Positions 25,138 to 35,289 are shown, numbered from the stretch's first letter. The stretch: 64,000 nt of DNA from CAIKLP01 sp965279595 (GCA_965279595.1 OZ257246.1:62001-126000), one strand, 5' to 3'. Program-made: numbers and translations. Notes: a model not told the origin generated them from the sequence alone.

Positions 25138-27903
25138 TTATATAACCATATTAATGATTTTTCCTTTTACAAAAATTATTTTCTTCGGCACTTTCCCTTC
25201 CAAATATTTTTGAACTTCTTCATTAGCTAACACAATTGCTTCCACTTCTGGTTGCAATAATTGCAATGATACAGATAAATTCATTTTAGTTTTTCCATTA
25301 AAAGAAATCGGATATTCAAATTCATCTTCAATTAAATATGTTTCTTTAAATTCAGGGAAATTAGCATATGATAAACTTCCTTCTTCATTTCCTAATAAAC
25401 TCCACAACTCTTCACATAAATGTGGTGCATAAGGTGACAACAAAATAACTAAATCTTGAAGTATGATTTTTTTATTGCATTTTAATTCTTGCAATTCATT
25501 TACACAAATCATAAAACTACTAACCGAAGTGTTGAATGAAAAACGTTCAATGTCCTCTTGAACTTTTTTAATCATCTTATGCAATGATTTAAATTCAGCC
25601 TTACTTGGTTCACTTTCATTCAAAACAAAATTAAATTGCTCATCATGAAATAACTTCCAAAATTTTCTTAAGAACTTATATACCCCTTCAATACCATTAG
25701 TATTCCATGGTTTACTTTGTTCAAGTGGCCCTAAAAACATTTCATACATGCGTAAGGTATCTGCACCGTATCGCTCTACAATATCATCTGGATTTACCAC
25801 ATTGTATTTTGATTTTGACATTTTTTCAACTTCAAAACCACATAAATATTTCCCTGCACTTAAAACAAATTCAGCATTTGCATACTCAGGAAATGAACTC
25901 TTAAACTTCGAAATATTTAATAAATCATTCTCCACACAATTTACATCTACATGCAATGATGTAGTTTCATACTGATCTTTTAAATCAAATGATACGTATT
26001 GATTAGTTCCATTAATTCTATAAACAAAATTTGATCGCCCTTGAATCATTCCTTGATTAATCAATTTTTGAAAAGGTTCATCAAAATTCAAATAGCCTAA
26101 GTCTTTTAAAAATTTACAGAAAAAGCGCGCATATAATAAATGCCCAGTGGCATGTTCTGAACCTCCAATATATAAATCAACTTGATTCCAATATTTTAAT
26201 GATGATGATGAAGCGAATGCATTGCTGTTTTGTGAATCCATATACCGTAAATAATACCAAGAAGATCCAGCCCAGCCAGGCATGGTAGTAGTTTCATACT
26301 CAAACTCACCCTTATATTTCCAATTGTTTGCCCTTGCTAAAGGCGGTTCACCATCCTCAGTAGGTAAAAATTTATCTACATCAGGTAAAGTCAAAGGCAA
26401 ATCTTTTTCATCAATTAAATAGGGTATTCCATCATTGTAATAAACAGGTATTGGTTCACCCCAATATCTTTGTCTTCCAAAAATAGCATCACGTAATCGA
26501 TAATTTATTTTGCCTTTACCTAATTTGCTTTTTTCAATTGCTTCAATTGCTTTTTTAATAGCTTCTTTAACATCAAGTCCATTTAAGAAATCCGAATTTA
26601 TCAATTTTCCCTCTTTGGCATCATATGCTTCTTTACTAATATCGCCACCTTCTACAACTTCTATAATTGGTAAATTGAAATGAGCTGCAAAGGCAAAATC
26701 TCTGCTATCATGAGCAGGAACAGCCATTACAGCTCCAGTACCATAACTAGCCAAAACATAATCACCTATCCAAATTGGAATTAAACTTTCATTAAATGGA
26801 TGCTTAACATAAGAGCCAATGAATTGTCCACTCACTGTTTTCACATCGCTCATTCTATCTCTTTCTGTTTTGATAGATGAAGCTTTGATATAATTTGCTA
26901 CAGAATCTTTATATTCATTAGTAGTTAACTGACTTACTAATTCATTTTCTGGAGCTAACACTAAAAATGAAACTCCAAAAATAGTATCAGGTCGAGTAGT
27001 AAAAACTTCGATTTCTAAGTTTGAATCATTCACAAAAAACTTCAAAGAAGAACCTGAACTTTTACCAATCCAATTTCTTTGCATTTCTTTAATTGGATCT
27101 GTCCAATCTAAAGTATTTAAACCTTGAAGAAGTCGCTCAGCATATGCTGAAATCCTTAACGACCATTGTTTCATTAATTTTTGTTCAACTGGAAATCCTC
27201 CTCTCTCTGAAAGCCCGTCTTTTACTTCATCATTTGCAAGAACAGTTCCTAATGCAGGGCACCAGTTTACCCAACTATCTGCCAAATAAGCAATTCTATA
27301 ATTCAATAATATTTTTTGCTTTTCTTTTTCTTTAAAACTATTCCACTCAGAAGCAGTAAAACTTATTTCTTCTGATTGATTAGCATGAATACTTACATTT
27401 CCTGATTTAGCAAACTCTTTTATTAATTCAGTAATAGGCTCAGCTCTATCAGAATCTAAATTATACCATGAATTAAATAATTGTTGAAAAATCCATTGTG
27501 TCCATTTATAATATGAAGCATCACTTGTTCTCAGTTCCCTACTCCAATCAAAAGAAAATCCTATTCTATCCAATTGTTCCCTATATCTATTGATATTGTT
27601 TTCAGTTGTAATGGCTGGATGCTGTCCGGTTTGAATGGCATATTGCTCAGCAGGTAAGCCAAATGAATCATAACCCATGGGATGTAAAACATTAAATCCC
27701 TTTAATCTTTTATATCTTGAAAAAATATCTGAAGCAATATACCCTAGCGGATGACCTACATGTAGGCCAGCTCCAGAAGGATATGGAAACATATCTAAAA
27801 CATAGTATTTCGGCATTAAACTATCATTAGAAGCTTTAAAAGACTGCTTTTCAGCCCAAAAAGTTCTCCATTTGCTCTCTATACTTTTAAATTGGTAATC
27901 CAT
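25138..27903 (-). CDS. leuS: Leucyl-tRNA synthetase
   Basis: 921 residues from ATG 27903. A frame extension to 27963 adds 20 residues without homology and would cross the promoter. This class I synthetase charges tRNA-Leu. The HIGH motif reads HVGHPLGY (in DMFPYPSGAGLHVGHPLGY), the KMSKS motif KMSKSKYNVV. The editing domain (TTRPDTIFGVSFLVLAPE, GTGAVMAVPAHDSRDFAFA) lies between them. The anticodon-binding domain and the C-terminal extension follow. The length fits Bacteroidota LeuRS. It stands alone on minus, divergent from ftsX. Confidence 0.97.
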   Translation of the reverse strand: MDYQFKSIESKWRTFWAEKQSFKASNDSLMPKYYVLDMFPYPSGAGLHVGHPLGYIASDIFSRYKRLKGFNVLHPMGYDSFGLPAEQYAIQTGQHPAITTENNINRYREQLDRIGFSFDWSRELRTSDASYYKWTQWIFQQLFNSWYNLDSDRAEPITELIKEFAKSGNVSIHANQSEEISFTASEWNSFKEKEKQKILLNYRIAYLADSWVNWCPALGTVLANDEVKDGLSERGGFPVEQKLMKQWSLRISAYAERLLQGLNTLDWTDPIKEMQRNWIGKSSGSSLKFFVNDSNLEIEVFTTRPDTIFGVSFLVLAPENELVSQLTTNEYKDSVANYIKASSIKTERDRMSDVKTVSGQFIGSYVKHPFNESLIPIWIGDYVLASYGTGAVMAVPAHDSRDFAFAAHFNLPIIEVVEGGDISKEAYDAKEGKLINSDFLNGLDVKEAIKKAIEAIEKSKLGKGKINYRLRDAIFGRQRYWGEPIPVYYNDGIPYLIDEKDLPLTLPDVDKFLPTEDGEPPLARANNWKYKGEFEYETTTMPGWAGSSWYYLRYMDSQNSNAFASSSSLKYWNQVDLYIGGSEHATGHLLYARFFCKFLKDLGYLNFDEPFQKLINQGMIQGRSNFVYRINGTNQYVSFDLKDQYETTSLHVDVNCVENDLLNISKFKSSFPEYANAEFVLSAGKYLCGFEVEKMSKSKYNVVNPDDIVERYGADTLRMYEMFLGPLEQSKPWNTNGIEGVYKFLRKFWKLFHDEQFNFVLNESEPSKAEFKSLHKMIKKVQEDIERFSFNTSVSSFMICVNELQELKCNKKIILQDLVILLSPYAPHLCEELWSLLGNEEGSLSYANFPEFKETYLIEDEFEYPISFNGKTKMNLSVSLQLLQPEVEAIVLANEEVQKYLEGKVPKKIIFVKGKIINMVI

Positions 27904-27920
27904 AATTATTAAATATGTCG

Positions 27921-27928
27921 CGAATTTA
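27921..27928 (-). promoter_or_regulatory. Promoter element TAAATTCG for leuS
   Basis: On the minus strand TAAATTCG ends 18 bases before the leuS ATG. It is the TTCG variant of TANNTTTG. Confidence 0.45.
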
Positions 27929-27986
27929 TTAAAATAGAAGCATATTTTCAGATTTTCAAACATTCACTCATTTAAGCAAGATTTTT

Positions 27987-27994
27987 TATCTTCG
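27987..27994 (+). promoter_or_regulatory. Promoter element TATCTTCG for the ftsX operon
   Basis: TATCTTCG lies 17 bases before the ftsX ATG. The predicted leader is only about ten bases. Confidence 0.5.
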
Positions 27995-28011
27995 CACGTT
28001 AAGTTTCCTTT

Positions 28012-28893
28012 ATGTCGATAAATAATTCAGATACTCCTAAAAAAAACGTAAAGACGTTTTATATTTCAACCATATTTAGCATATCCCTGGTGTTGTTAAT
28101 GGTAGGCCTTTTAGGACTTATTGTTTTACACGCTAAGAACTTATCTAATTTTGTTAAAGAAAATATTGTCCTGAACATTGTTTTGGATGAAAATGCAAAT
28201 GAAGCTGAGGTTTTCAAACTTCAAAAAAACATTGAAAAAAACGAGAGCATCAAAACAACTCAATATATAAGTAAGGAATTAGCTGCAAGAAATTTATCTA
28301 AAGATTTAGGAGAAGATTTTATAAAGTTTTTAGGATATAATCCATTAACAGCCTCAATTGATGTTTATTTAAAAGCAGAATATGCAACTAATGATCAAAT
28401 TCAATCTTTAGTTAATAAATTAAAAAAGAAAGATTTAGTTAAAGAAGTAATTTATCAGGAATCATTAGTGGATTTAGTGAATGAAAATTTAAGATCAATA
28501 AGTTTAATAATCTTAGCATTTGGAATAACTCTATTATTAATTGCAGTTGCATTAATAAATAACACCATTAGATTAGCAATGTATTCACAAAGGTTTATCA
28601 TCAGAAGCATGCAGTTAGTCGGTGCAACTAGAAATTTTATTAGAAAACCTTTTTTAATAACTGGCTTATTACATGGAATTTTAGGCTCACTTATTGCAGT
28701 AGCAATTTTATTGAGTACACTATATATAGCGCGAACAGAAATTCCTGAATTAATTATTCTTCAAAATTATTTTGAATTCATTTTACTTTTTATAGGCATA
28801 CTTTCAATGGGTGTAATCATTTCATTACTTAGTACCTATTTTGCAGTTAACAAATATTTAAACCAACATATTGACGATCTTTACAAAAAATAA
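28012..28893 (+). CDS. ftsX: Cell-division permease FtsX
   Basis: 293 residues, four membrane helices (about 21-42, 163-185, 213-240 and 253-278) and a periplasmic domain after the first helix. The FtsX hallmark lies in the C-terminal part: MYSQRFIIRSMQLVGATRNFIRKPFLITG. With FtsE it forms an ABC-type complex that activates peptidoglycan hydrolases at the septum. ftsE is not adjacent here, which is usual in Bacteroidota. First gene of an operon with DUF3098, uppP, truB and ribF. Confidence 0.93.
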   Translation: MSINNSDTPKKNVKTFYISTIFSISLVLLMVGLLGLIVLHAKNLSNFVKENIVLNIVLDENANEAEVFKLQKNIEKNESIKTTQYISKELAARNLSKDLGEDFIKFLGYNPLTASIDVYLKAEYATNDQIQSLVNKLKKKDLVKEVIYQESLVDLVNENLRSISLIILAFGITLLLIAVALINNTIRLAMYSQRFIIRSMQLVGATRNFIRKPFLITGLLHGILGSLIAVAILLSTLYIARTEIPELIILQNYFEFILLFIGILSMGVIISLLSTYFAVNKYLNQHIDDLYKK

Positions 28894-28895
28894 CC

Positions 28896-29141
28896 ATGAC
28901 AAAAAAACAAGAAACTATTAAAACAGAATCAACTACTTCAAGTAAACGTTCGGATTTTGTTTTCGGAAAAGAAAATTATAAAATGATAATCATCGGCGTA
29001 TTAGCTGTATTGGTTGGATTTATACTAATGAGTGGTACTGAAAATATTTTAGATTTTAGAAAAATAACCTTAGCTCCTATTGTAGTAATTGCTGGATTTA
29101 TTATTGTTACTATCGGCATTCTAAAAAAGTCAAAAGAATAA
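28896..29141 (+). CDS. DUF3098 membrane protein
   Basis: 81 residues. A hydrophilic N-terminus (about 1-28, SDFVFGKENYKM) is followed by two membrane helices (about 31-47 and 57-76) and a Lys-rich end. It matches the DUF3098 family, found in Bacteroidota between ftsX and uppP. Its function is unknown. It starts two bases after the ftsX stop, and uppP begins three bases after its own stop, so translational coupling is likely. Context suggests an envelope or division role. Confidence 0.88.
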   Translation: MTKKQETIKTESTTSSKRSDFVFGKENYKMIIIGVLAVLVGFILMSGTENILDFRKITLAPIVVIAGFIIVTIGILKKSKE

Positions 29142-29144
29142 TTA

Positions 29145-29939
29145 ATGACTATTTTCCAAGCTATCATTATCGCTATCGTTGAAGGTTTGACGGAATTTTT
29201 ACCTGTATCTTCAACTGGGCATATGATTATAACTACTTCTATAATGGGAATTAGTTCTGAACAATTCACAAAATTGTTTACTATTTCCATACAATTCGGA
29301 ACCATTTTGTCTGTTGTTGTATTATACTGGAAAAGGTTTTTCCAAAGTATCAATTTCTATTTAAAATTAATTGCAGGATTTATACCCGCGGCAATTTTAG
29401 GCACATTATTTTCCGATTATATTGACTCCCTTCTAGAAAATGTTATTGTAGTTGCAATCACGTTAATAGTTGGAGGAATTGTTTTTTTACTTTTAGACAA
29501 ATGGTTTAAATCAACAGAAAATAATCTAGATAAAGAAATATCATATCCTTCAGCATTTAAAATTGGAATATTTCAAAGTATAGCTATGATACCGGGTGTT
29601 TCCAGATCAGCGGCAACTATCATTGGAGGATTAACACAAAAATTAAACAAAAAACAAGCAGCAGAATTTTCATTTTTTTTGGCAGTACCAACTATGTTTG
29701 CTGCAACTTGTAAAAAAGCATACGATTTTTCTAAAATCGGAATTGATATCACTAACAATGAAATTCTCTTATTAGCAATTGGTAATCTCGTTGGATTTAT
29801 CGTTGCTATCATTGCAATCAAATCATTTATCAACTTTATTACAACCCACGGTTTTAAAGTCTTTGGATATTATAGGATTATAATTGGAGTTGCAATTCTC
29901 CTTCTTTATTTCTTTGGAATTGAACTTTCTATATTATAA
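29145..29939 (+). CDS. uppP: Undecaprenyl-diphosphate phosphatase (BacA/UppP)
   Basis: 264 residues with about eight membrane helices. It dephosphorylates undecaprenyl pyrophosphate so the carrier lipid can be reused for cell-wall synthesis; overproduction gives bacitracin resistance. Both catalytic signatures are present: EGLTEFLPVSSTGHMI near the N-terminus and PGVSRSAATIIGG around residue 150. The length is typical. It fits with the wall-synthesis genes elsewhere in the window. Confidence 0.95.
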   Translation: MTIFQAIIIAIVEGLTEFLPVSSTGHMIITTSIMGISSEQFTKLFTISIQFGTILSVVVLYWKRFFQSINFYLKLIAGFIPAAILGTLFSDYIDSLLENVIVVAITLIVGGIVFLLLDKWFKSTENNLDKEISYPSAFKIGIFQSIAMIPGVSRSAATIIGGLTQKLNKKQAAEFSFFLAVPTMFAATCKKAYDFSKIGIDITNNEILLLAIGNLVGFIVAIIAIKSFINFITTHGFKVFGYYRIIIGVAILLLYFFGIELSIL

Positions 29940-29951
29940 TAAATCAAAACA

Positions 29952-30692
29952 ATGAACCGCCAATTTGATTTTGTGAATGGAGAAATCTTATTAATAGATA
30001 AGCCACTTGAATGGACCTCGTTTGATGTTGTAGGAAAAGTACGAAATTCACTTAGAATCAAAAAAATAAAAGTTGGACATGCTGGAACACTTGACCCACT
30101 TGCAACAGGGCTACTTATTATTTGTACAGGCAAGCTCACCAAAAAAGTGGACGAATACATGGCGCAAGAAAAAGAATATACTGGCACGATGACTTTGGGA
30201 GCTTCCACCCCATCATATGATTTTGAAACAGAAGTAGAAAAAGAGTATCCAATTGAACATTTAAATGAAATTGCAATTAAAGAAAATTGCAAATTATTTT
30301 TAGGTGAAATAGATCAAGTTTCGCCAGCATACTCAGCATTAAGAATAGATGGTGAAAGAGCTTACCACAAAGCTAGAAGAGGTGAAGAAGTAAAAATAAA
30401 ATCAAGAAAGGTAATAATTTCAGAATTTGAAATTACTAATATCAATTTGCCAGAAGTAGATTTCCGAATAGTATGTAGTAAAGGAACCTATATTCGGTCT
30501 ATCGCTAATGATTTTGGTATTTCATTAAATAGCGGAGCTTATTTATCTAAATTAAGAAGAACAAGAAGTGGTGACTTTAAAATTGAAGATGCATGGGATT
30601 TAAATATTTTGCTTGAAAAAATCAGAGAACAAAGAGAAAGATGGATTGTTAGGACAACAGATAAACAAGAATTAGGAAATGAAAGTTTATAG
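29952..30692 (+). CDS. truB: tRNA pseudouridine-55 synthase TruB
   Basis: 246 residues. It makes pseudouridine 55 in the T-loop of tRNAs. It has the TruB motifs: DKPLEWTSFDVVGKVRN, the catalytic aspartate in GHAGTLDPLATGLL, and YSALRIDGERAY. It is shorter than proteobacterial TruB and has little or no PUA domain, as usual in Bacteroidota. Its 3' end overlaps ribF by 14 bases. Confidence 0.95.
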   Translation: MNRQFDFVNGEILLIDKPLEWTSFDVVGKVRNSLRIKKIKVGHAGTLDPLATGLLIICTGKLTKKVDEYMAQEKEYTGTMTLGASTPSYDFETEVEKEYPIEHLNEIAIKENCKLFLGEIDQVSPAYSALRIDGERAYHKARRGEEVKIKSRKVIISEFEITNINLPEVDFRIVCSKGTYIRSIANDFGISLNSGAYLSKLRRTRSGDFKIEDAWDLNILLEKIREQRERWIVRTTDKQELGNESL

Positions 30693-31608
30693 AAGTTTGG
30701 AAGAGTTTGTAGCTATCCCAAATGCTGTGGTAACAACTGGCACCTTTGATGGCGTACATATTGGTCATCAAAAAATTATTTCACGTTTAAATGAAATTGC
30801 AAAACAAATAAATGGGGAAAGTGTCATTATTACTTTTTATCCTCATCCACGTTTGGTTTTGTTTCCTGAAGACAATAATCTAAAACTGATAAATACACTT
30901 GAAGAAAAAATTCAATTATTAGCAAATTATGGCGTTCAACATTTAGTAATTATTCCATTTACAAAAGAATTTTCCAGATTATCTTCTATTGAATTCATAC
31001 AACAAATATTAGTAAATAAAATAGGAACAAAAAAATTGGTAATTGGATATGATCACCATTTTGGGAAAAATAGAGAAGGTAGTTTTGAGCATTTAAAACA
31101 CTATGCCCCAACTTATGGATTTCAAGTAGAAGAAATTCCTGAACAAGATATAAATGATGTTGCTGTAAGTTCAACTAAAATCAGAGCTGCATTATCAATT
31201 TCAGATATAAAAATTGCCAATGAATACTTAGGTTACACTTTTTCAATTGAAGGAAAAGTGAAAAAAGGAGATCAAATTGGTAGAACATTGGGTTTTCCTA
31301 CCGCTAATATTCATATCGAAGAAAGCTACAAAATTATTCCTGCTGAGGGTATATATGCTATTGAAATTGACTTAAATAATAGGCAATTTATGGGAATGCT
31401 TTATATAGGAAAAAGACCAACTGTAAATGGATTAAACTTAGTTATAGAAGTAAATATTTTTGATTTCTCAGAAGACATTTATGAAGAAAAATTAAAAATT
31501 AGTTTCAAACATTTTGTAAGAGCAGATAAACATTTTAAAAACTTAGAAGATTTAAAAATTGCTTTGCAAAACGATGAAGTAAATTGCAGAAAACTTTTAA
31601 ACATTTAA
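30679..31608 (+). CDS. ribF: Bifunctional riboflavin kinase / FAD synthetase
   Basis: 309 residues from ATG 30679, inside the truB 3' end. The N-terminal adenylyltransferase domain (about 1-180) has GTFDGVHIGHQKI and GYDHHFGKNREG, with VSSTKIR. The C-terminal flavokinase domain (about 185-305) has the GRTLGFPTANI motif and the late acidic VIEVNIFDFSEDIY. It makes FMN and then FAD from riboflavin, the vitamin whose precursor enzyme ribBA is encoded at 48.9 kb. Last gene of the ftsX operon. Confidence 0.95.
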   Translation: MKVYRSLEEFVAIPNAVVTTGTFDGVHIGHQKIISRLNEIAKQINGESVIITFYPHPRLVLFPEDNNLKLINTLEEKIQLLANYGVQHLVIIPFTKEFSRLSSIEFIQQILVNKIGTKKLVIGYDHHFGKNREGSFEHLKHYAPTYGFQVEEIPEQDINDVAVSSTKIRAALSISDIKIANEYLGYTFSIEGKVKKGDQIGRTLGFPTANIHIEESYKIIPAEGIYAIEIDLNNRQFMGMLYIGKRPTVNGLNLVIEVNIFDFSEDIYEEKLKISFKHFVRADKHFKNLEDLKIALQNDEVNCRKLLNI

Positions 31609-31744
31609 ATTATTGCAAATTCAAAATACCTCTAAAATCTTATCTTATAATTACTCCTTTCTATTATTCGTTTTTTTAGAAACTTTTTTACATCATTTTT
31701 GGCCTGTTTTTTAGCCTTCAAACCCTTTACTGCATTGCATTTGA

Positions 31745-31771
31745 AAAGGTATCACAAATTGTGATACCTTT
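31745..31771. promoter_or_regulatory. 27-bp palindrome between ribF and the ORF6N gene
   Basis: AAAGGTATCACAA and TTGTGATACCTTT are exact 13-bp arms around a single A. It lies 12 bases beyond the 3' end of the ORF6N gene and 137 bases beyond ribF. It could be a bidirectional terminator, though flanking T-runs are weak, or a binding site for a dimeric protein. Confidence 0.55.
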
Positions 31772-31782
31772 GGTCAAAAAAA

Positions 31783-32325
31783 CTACTTTTTTGTTATCTT
31801 ATATCCAATTTGTGTTAAAGGTTTGGTTTCTCTTTTCACTTCTAATAATTTATCAATGTATTGAAAAACAAGTTCAATATTTTTATCATGCTTATTGATT
31901 TTTTTCTTAATCATTTCTAATTCCAATCGCAATTCAGCATTACTCATCATCATATTTCTTAAAGCAACAAATGTTCGCATGATGGTAATATTGATCTCTT
32001 TTGCTTTCATGCTTTTAAGCACACTAGATAACATAGCCACCCCAGTTTCTGTAAATGCATACGGCTTTGACCCTCCAAGTTGTTGTTTACTTGTAATTAT
32101 ATTCTGAGCTAATATTAAATCGACTTCCTTTTGTGTCAATAAAAACATGAAATCCTTTGGAAATAAATCTAAATTGCGCCGAACTGATTGTTTTAATGAT
32201 CTAGTTTCTACCTCATAAATCTCTGCTAGATGAACATCTAACATTACTTTCTCACCTCTTAAAACAATGATTTTATTCATTATTTTTTCATCAGGTTGTA
32301 TTTTTGTTTTTCTCTGCAGCACCAT
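31783..32325 (-). CDS. ORF6N domain-containing protein
   Basis: 180 residues from ATG 32325. The ORF6N (KilA-N/Roi-related) DNA-binding domain covers residues about 15-105: IIVLRGEKVMLDVHLAEIYEV, LKQSVRRNLDLFPKDFMF, QLGGSKPYAFTETGVAMLSS and KSMKAKEINITIMRTFV. A C-terminal coiled coil (about 125-170) follows, probably for dimerisation. Such genes occur in phages and as solitary copies in many Bacteroidota chromosomes, where their role is unknown. It stands alone, with a 27-bp palindrome at its 3' end and uvrA upstream on the same strand after a 118-bp gap. I see no phage genes nearby. Confidence 0.88.
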   Translation of the reverse strand: MVLQRKTKIQPDEKIMNKIIVLRGEKVMLDVHLAEIYEVETRSLKQSVRRNLDLFPKDFMFLLTQKEVDLILAQNIITSKQQLGGSKPYAFTETGVAMLSSVLKSMKAKEINITIMRTFVALRNMMMSNAELRLELEMIKKKINKHDKNIELVFQYIDKLLEVKRETKPLTQIGYKITKK

Positions 32326-32443
32326 CCTATTCTAACTTATATTAAACTGAAATACATAAATTCAATTTAATATTATAAAATAATGGTCAACACAACAAAT
32401 AAAATTTAATTAGTTTTAACTAATTAAGGATGATAAATAATAC

Positions 32444-35281
32444 CTAAACATTTAACTTTTCTTTTAAATATTTAGCTGTTCTGGAATCTTTACATAATGC
32501 TAATTGTTCAGGAGTGCCGGCAAATACAAGGTTTCCACCATTTTCGCCTCCATCCGGACCAATATCAATTACCCAATCAGCACATTTAATCACATCCATG
32601 TTATGTTCAATCACTATAATTGAATTTCCTTGAGCTATTAATGCATCAAAAGACTTTAATAGCTTTTTAATATCATGGAAATGTAAACCAGTAGTAGGTT
32701 CATCGAAGACAAATAAAGTATGTTGTTGTGAATTTCCTTTAACTAAAAAAGAGGCTAATTTAATTCGCTGTGCTTCACCACCTGATAAAGTATTTGAAGA
32801 TTGCCCTAGATGAACATAACCTAAACCTACATCAGATAATGGACTTATTTTTGAAATTATTTTCTTTTCTTCTACAAAGAATTCCAAAGCTTCGTCAATA
32901 GTCAAACCTAATACTTCAGCTATATTTTTTTCTTTATAAGTAATTGCTAAAACCTCTTGCTTAAATCTTTTACCGTGACAACTATCACATAGCAAAAATA
33001 TATCAGCCATAAATTGCATTTCCACTTTTACTTCACCTTCTCCTTGGCAAACTTCACACCTTCCGCCGTCAACATTAAAAGAGAAATGCGAAGGTTTCAT
33101 TCCAGCAGCTTTTGCAGATCCTTGGTTGGCATATAAATTTCTTATTTCATCATATGCCTTCACATAGGTAACTGGATTTGATCTTGATGATTTCCCAATA
33201 GGATTTTGGTCTACCATTTCCACTTGCTGAATTTGTTTTAAATCACCTTCTAATGAATTAAAAAATCCAGTCTGATCAACTGCATAATTTCCAATTTGTT
33301 TTTGTATTGCAGGAACTAAAATTCTTTTTACCAAACTTGTTTTTCCAGAACCACTCACTCCAGTTACAGCAGTAAGTGTATGCAATGGAAATTTCACATC
33401 AATGCTTTTTAAATTATTTTCTCTCGCTCCTTTTACAGAAATAAATTCTGACCATTTTCTTCTTTGTGTAGGTACTTCAATTTTCTCATGACCTCCTAAA
33501 TATTTTCCAGTCCAGCTCGCTTTATCCTTTTTAATTTGATCATAGGTCCCTTCAAATATAATATTTCCTCCATGTGCACCTGCATCTGGACCAATATCAA
33601 TTATATAATCAGCTGCCTGCATAACTTCTTCATCATGCTCAACCACAATAACAGTATTTCCTGAATCACGCAATGATTCCATTACTGAAATTAATCGTTG
33701 AGTATCTCTTGAATGTAAACCAATACTTGGCTCATCTAAAATATACAATGAACCAACTAAGCTACTACCTAAAGAAGTAGCTAAATTAATTCTCTGTGAT
33801 TCACCACCTGACAATGAATTGGATAACCTATTTAATGTTAAATAACCTAATCCAACATCATTCAAATAAACCAATCTGTTTTTTAATTCTTGAATGATTC
33901 TTTTTGCAACTTTTAAATCATGCTCATTTAATTTAATTGATTTGAAAAATTCAGAAACTTTTTCAACAGGCATCAATACAATATCTGTAATTGACATTCC
34001 ATTAATTAAAACATAATTTGCATCTTTTCTTAATCTGCTTCCTTTGCAATCAGGACAATTCGTTTTTCCTCTATACCTAGATAGCATTACTCGATATTGA
34101 ATTTTATAAGTCTGTTCTTCTAAGTGTTTAAAAAAATCATTTAATCCTTGAAAATATTTATTCCCTTGCCAAACTAATAATTGTTCTTTTTGAGTTAATT
34201 GAAAATATGGTCGATGTATTGGGAAATCAAATTTTGCTGAGTGTTTAATAAAAACATCTAACCACTCTTTCATTTTCTCTCCGCGCCATGGTGCAACTGC
34301 CCCTTCAAAAACTGTTTTGCTTTTATCTGGAATAACTAAGTCCTCATCTATCCCAATTACTTTACCATAACCTTCGCATGTTTTACAAGCACCAAAAGGA
34401 TTATTAAAACTAAAAAAATGGACACTTGGCTCTTCAAAAGTTATTCCATCTAATTCAAACCGATCACAAAAAGAATAAGTATTTTTCTTTAATTTATCTA
34501 TTCCTTCAACTTCAATTGTGCAATCACCATGTCCTTCAAAAAAAGCAGTTTGCACTGAATCTGCTAATCTTGAATCGGTATCCTCATCATTTAATTTTAA
34601 TATAATTCTATCTATTAAAATATCAACTTCACCTAATTTTTTCAAGGTGCTGTTTTTTACTTTTTTATCTTCTATGATATCTTCAATTTTATTGATTTCA
34701 CCTTGATAACGTACCCGTTTAAATCCTTTTTGTAATAATATTGCAAGTTCTTCCTTTAATGTTCTATCTTTTTTTGGTTGCAATGGAGCTAAAATATAAA
34801 TTGCAGACTCTTCCTGTTGTTGTAAAATGAAACTAACAACTGAATCTACAGTGTCTCTTTTTACTTCTTTACCTGATTTCGGAGAATATGTTTTACCTAT
34901 CCTTGCAAATAACAATTTTAAATAATCATAAATTTCAGTAGAAGTACCAACAGTTGATCTAGGATTATTTGAGGTTACTTTTTGTTCAATTGCAATTGCC
35001 GGAGCTATCCCTTTTATATAATCAACCTCAGGTTTGTTCATTCTCCCTAAAAATTGCCTAGCATAGGAAGACAAACTTTCTACATACCTTCTTTGCCCTT
35101 CTGCATATAAAGTATCAAAAGCCAAAGAGGACTTACCCGAGCCGGATAGCCCTGTGATTACTACTAACTTGTTTTTGGGTATAGAAACATCTACACTCTT
35201 TAAATTATGAACTCTTGCTCCTTTTATTAGGATATAATCTTTAGGGTCTTGTAATTCTATATTTTTAGACATTATCATCAT
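32444..35281 (-). CDS. uvrA: Excinuclease ABC subunit A
   Basis: 945 residues. Starts at 35281, 35278 or 35272 are all possible; the promoter element TAGCTTTG ends only nine bases upstream of 35281. UvrA recognises DNA damage and loads UvrB. Both ATPase modules are seen: Walker A GLSGSGKSSL and GVSGSGKTSL, signatures SLSGGESQRI and TLSGGEAQRI. The zinc module in the C-terminal half is CEVCQGEGEV...CDSCHGKRF. A second Cys set (CKTCEGYG, CPDCKGSR) sits in the N-terminal half. The length is standard. Confidence 0.97.
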   Translation of the reverse strand: MMIMSKNIELQDPKDYILIKGARVHNLKSVDVSIPKNKLVVITGLSGSGKSSLAFDTLYAEGQRRYVESLSSYARQFLGRMNKPEVDYIKGIAPAIAIEQKVTSNNPRSTVGTSTEIYDYLKLLFARIGKTYSPKSGKEVKRDTVDSVVSFILQQQEESAIYILAPLQPKKDRTLKEELAILLQKGFKRVRYQGEINKIEDIIEDKKVKNSTLKKLGEVDILIDRIILKLNDEDTDSRLADSVQTAFFEGHGDCTIEVEGIDKLKKNTYSFCDRFELDGITFEEPSVHFFSFNNPFGACKTCEGYGKVIGIDEDLVIPDKSKTVFEGAVAPWRGEKMKEWLDVFIKHSAKFDFPIHRPYFQLTQKEQLLVWQGNKYFQGLNDFFKHLEEQTYKIQYRVMLSRYRGKTNCPDCKGSRLRKDANYVLINGMSITDIVLMPVEKVSEFFKSIKLNEHDLKVAKRIIQELKNRLVYLNDVGLGYLTLNRLSNSLSGGESQRINLATSLGSSLVGSLYILDEPSIGLHSRDTQRLISVMESLRDSGNTVIVVEHDEEVMQAADYIIDIGPDAGAHGGNIIFEGTYDQIKKDKASWTGKYLGGHEKIEVPTQRRKWSEFISVKGARENNLKSIDVKFPLHTLTAVTGVSGSGKTSLVKRILVPAIQKQIGNYAVDQTGFFNSLEGDLKQIQQVEMVDQNPIGKSSRSNPVTYVKAYDEIRNLYANQGSAKAAGMKPSHFSFNVDGGRCEVCQGEGEVKVEMQFMADIFLLCDSCHGKRFKQEVLAITYKEKNIAEVLGLTIDEALEFFVEEKKIISKISPLSDVGLGYVHLGQSSNTLSGGEAQRIKLASFLVKGNSQQHTLFVFDEPTTGLHFHDIKKLLKSFDALIAQGNSIIVIEHNMDVIKCADWVIDIGPDGGENGGNLVFAGTPEQLALCKDSRTAKYLKEKLNV

Positions 35282-35289
35282 TCTGCATG

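Noticed and set aside
28976..29353. 125-codon minus-strand ORF across DUF3098 and uppP
   Set aside because: It is antisense to two well-recognised genes and has no known motif.
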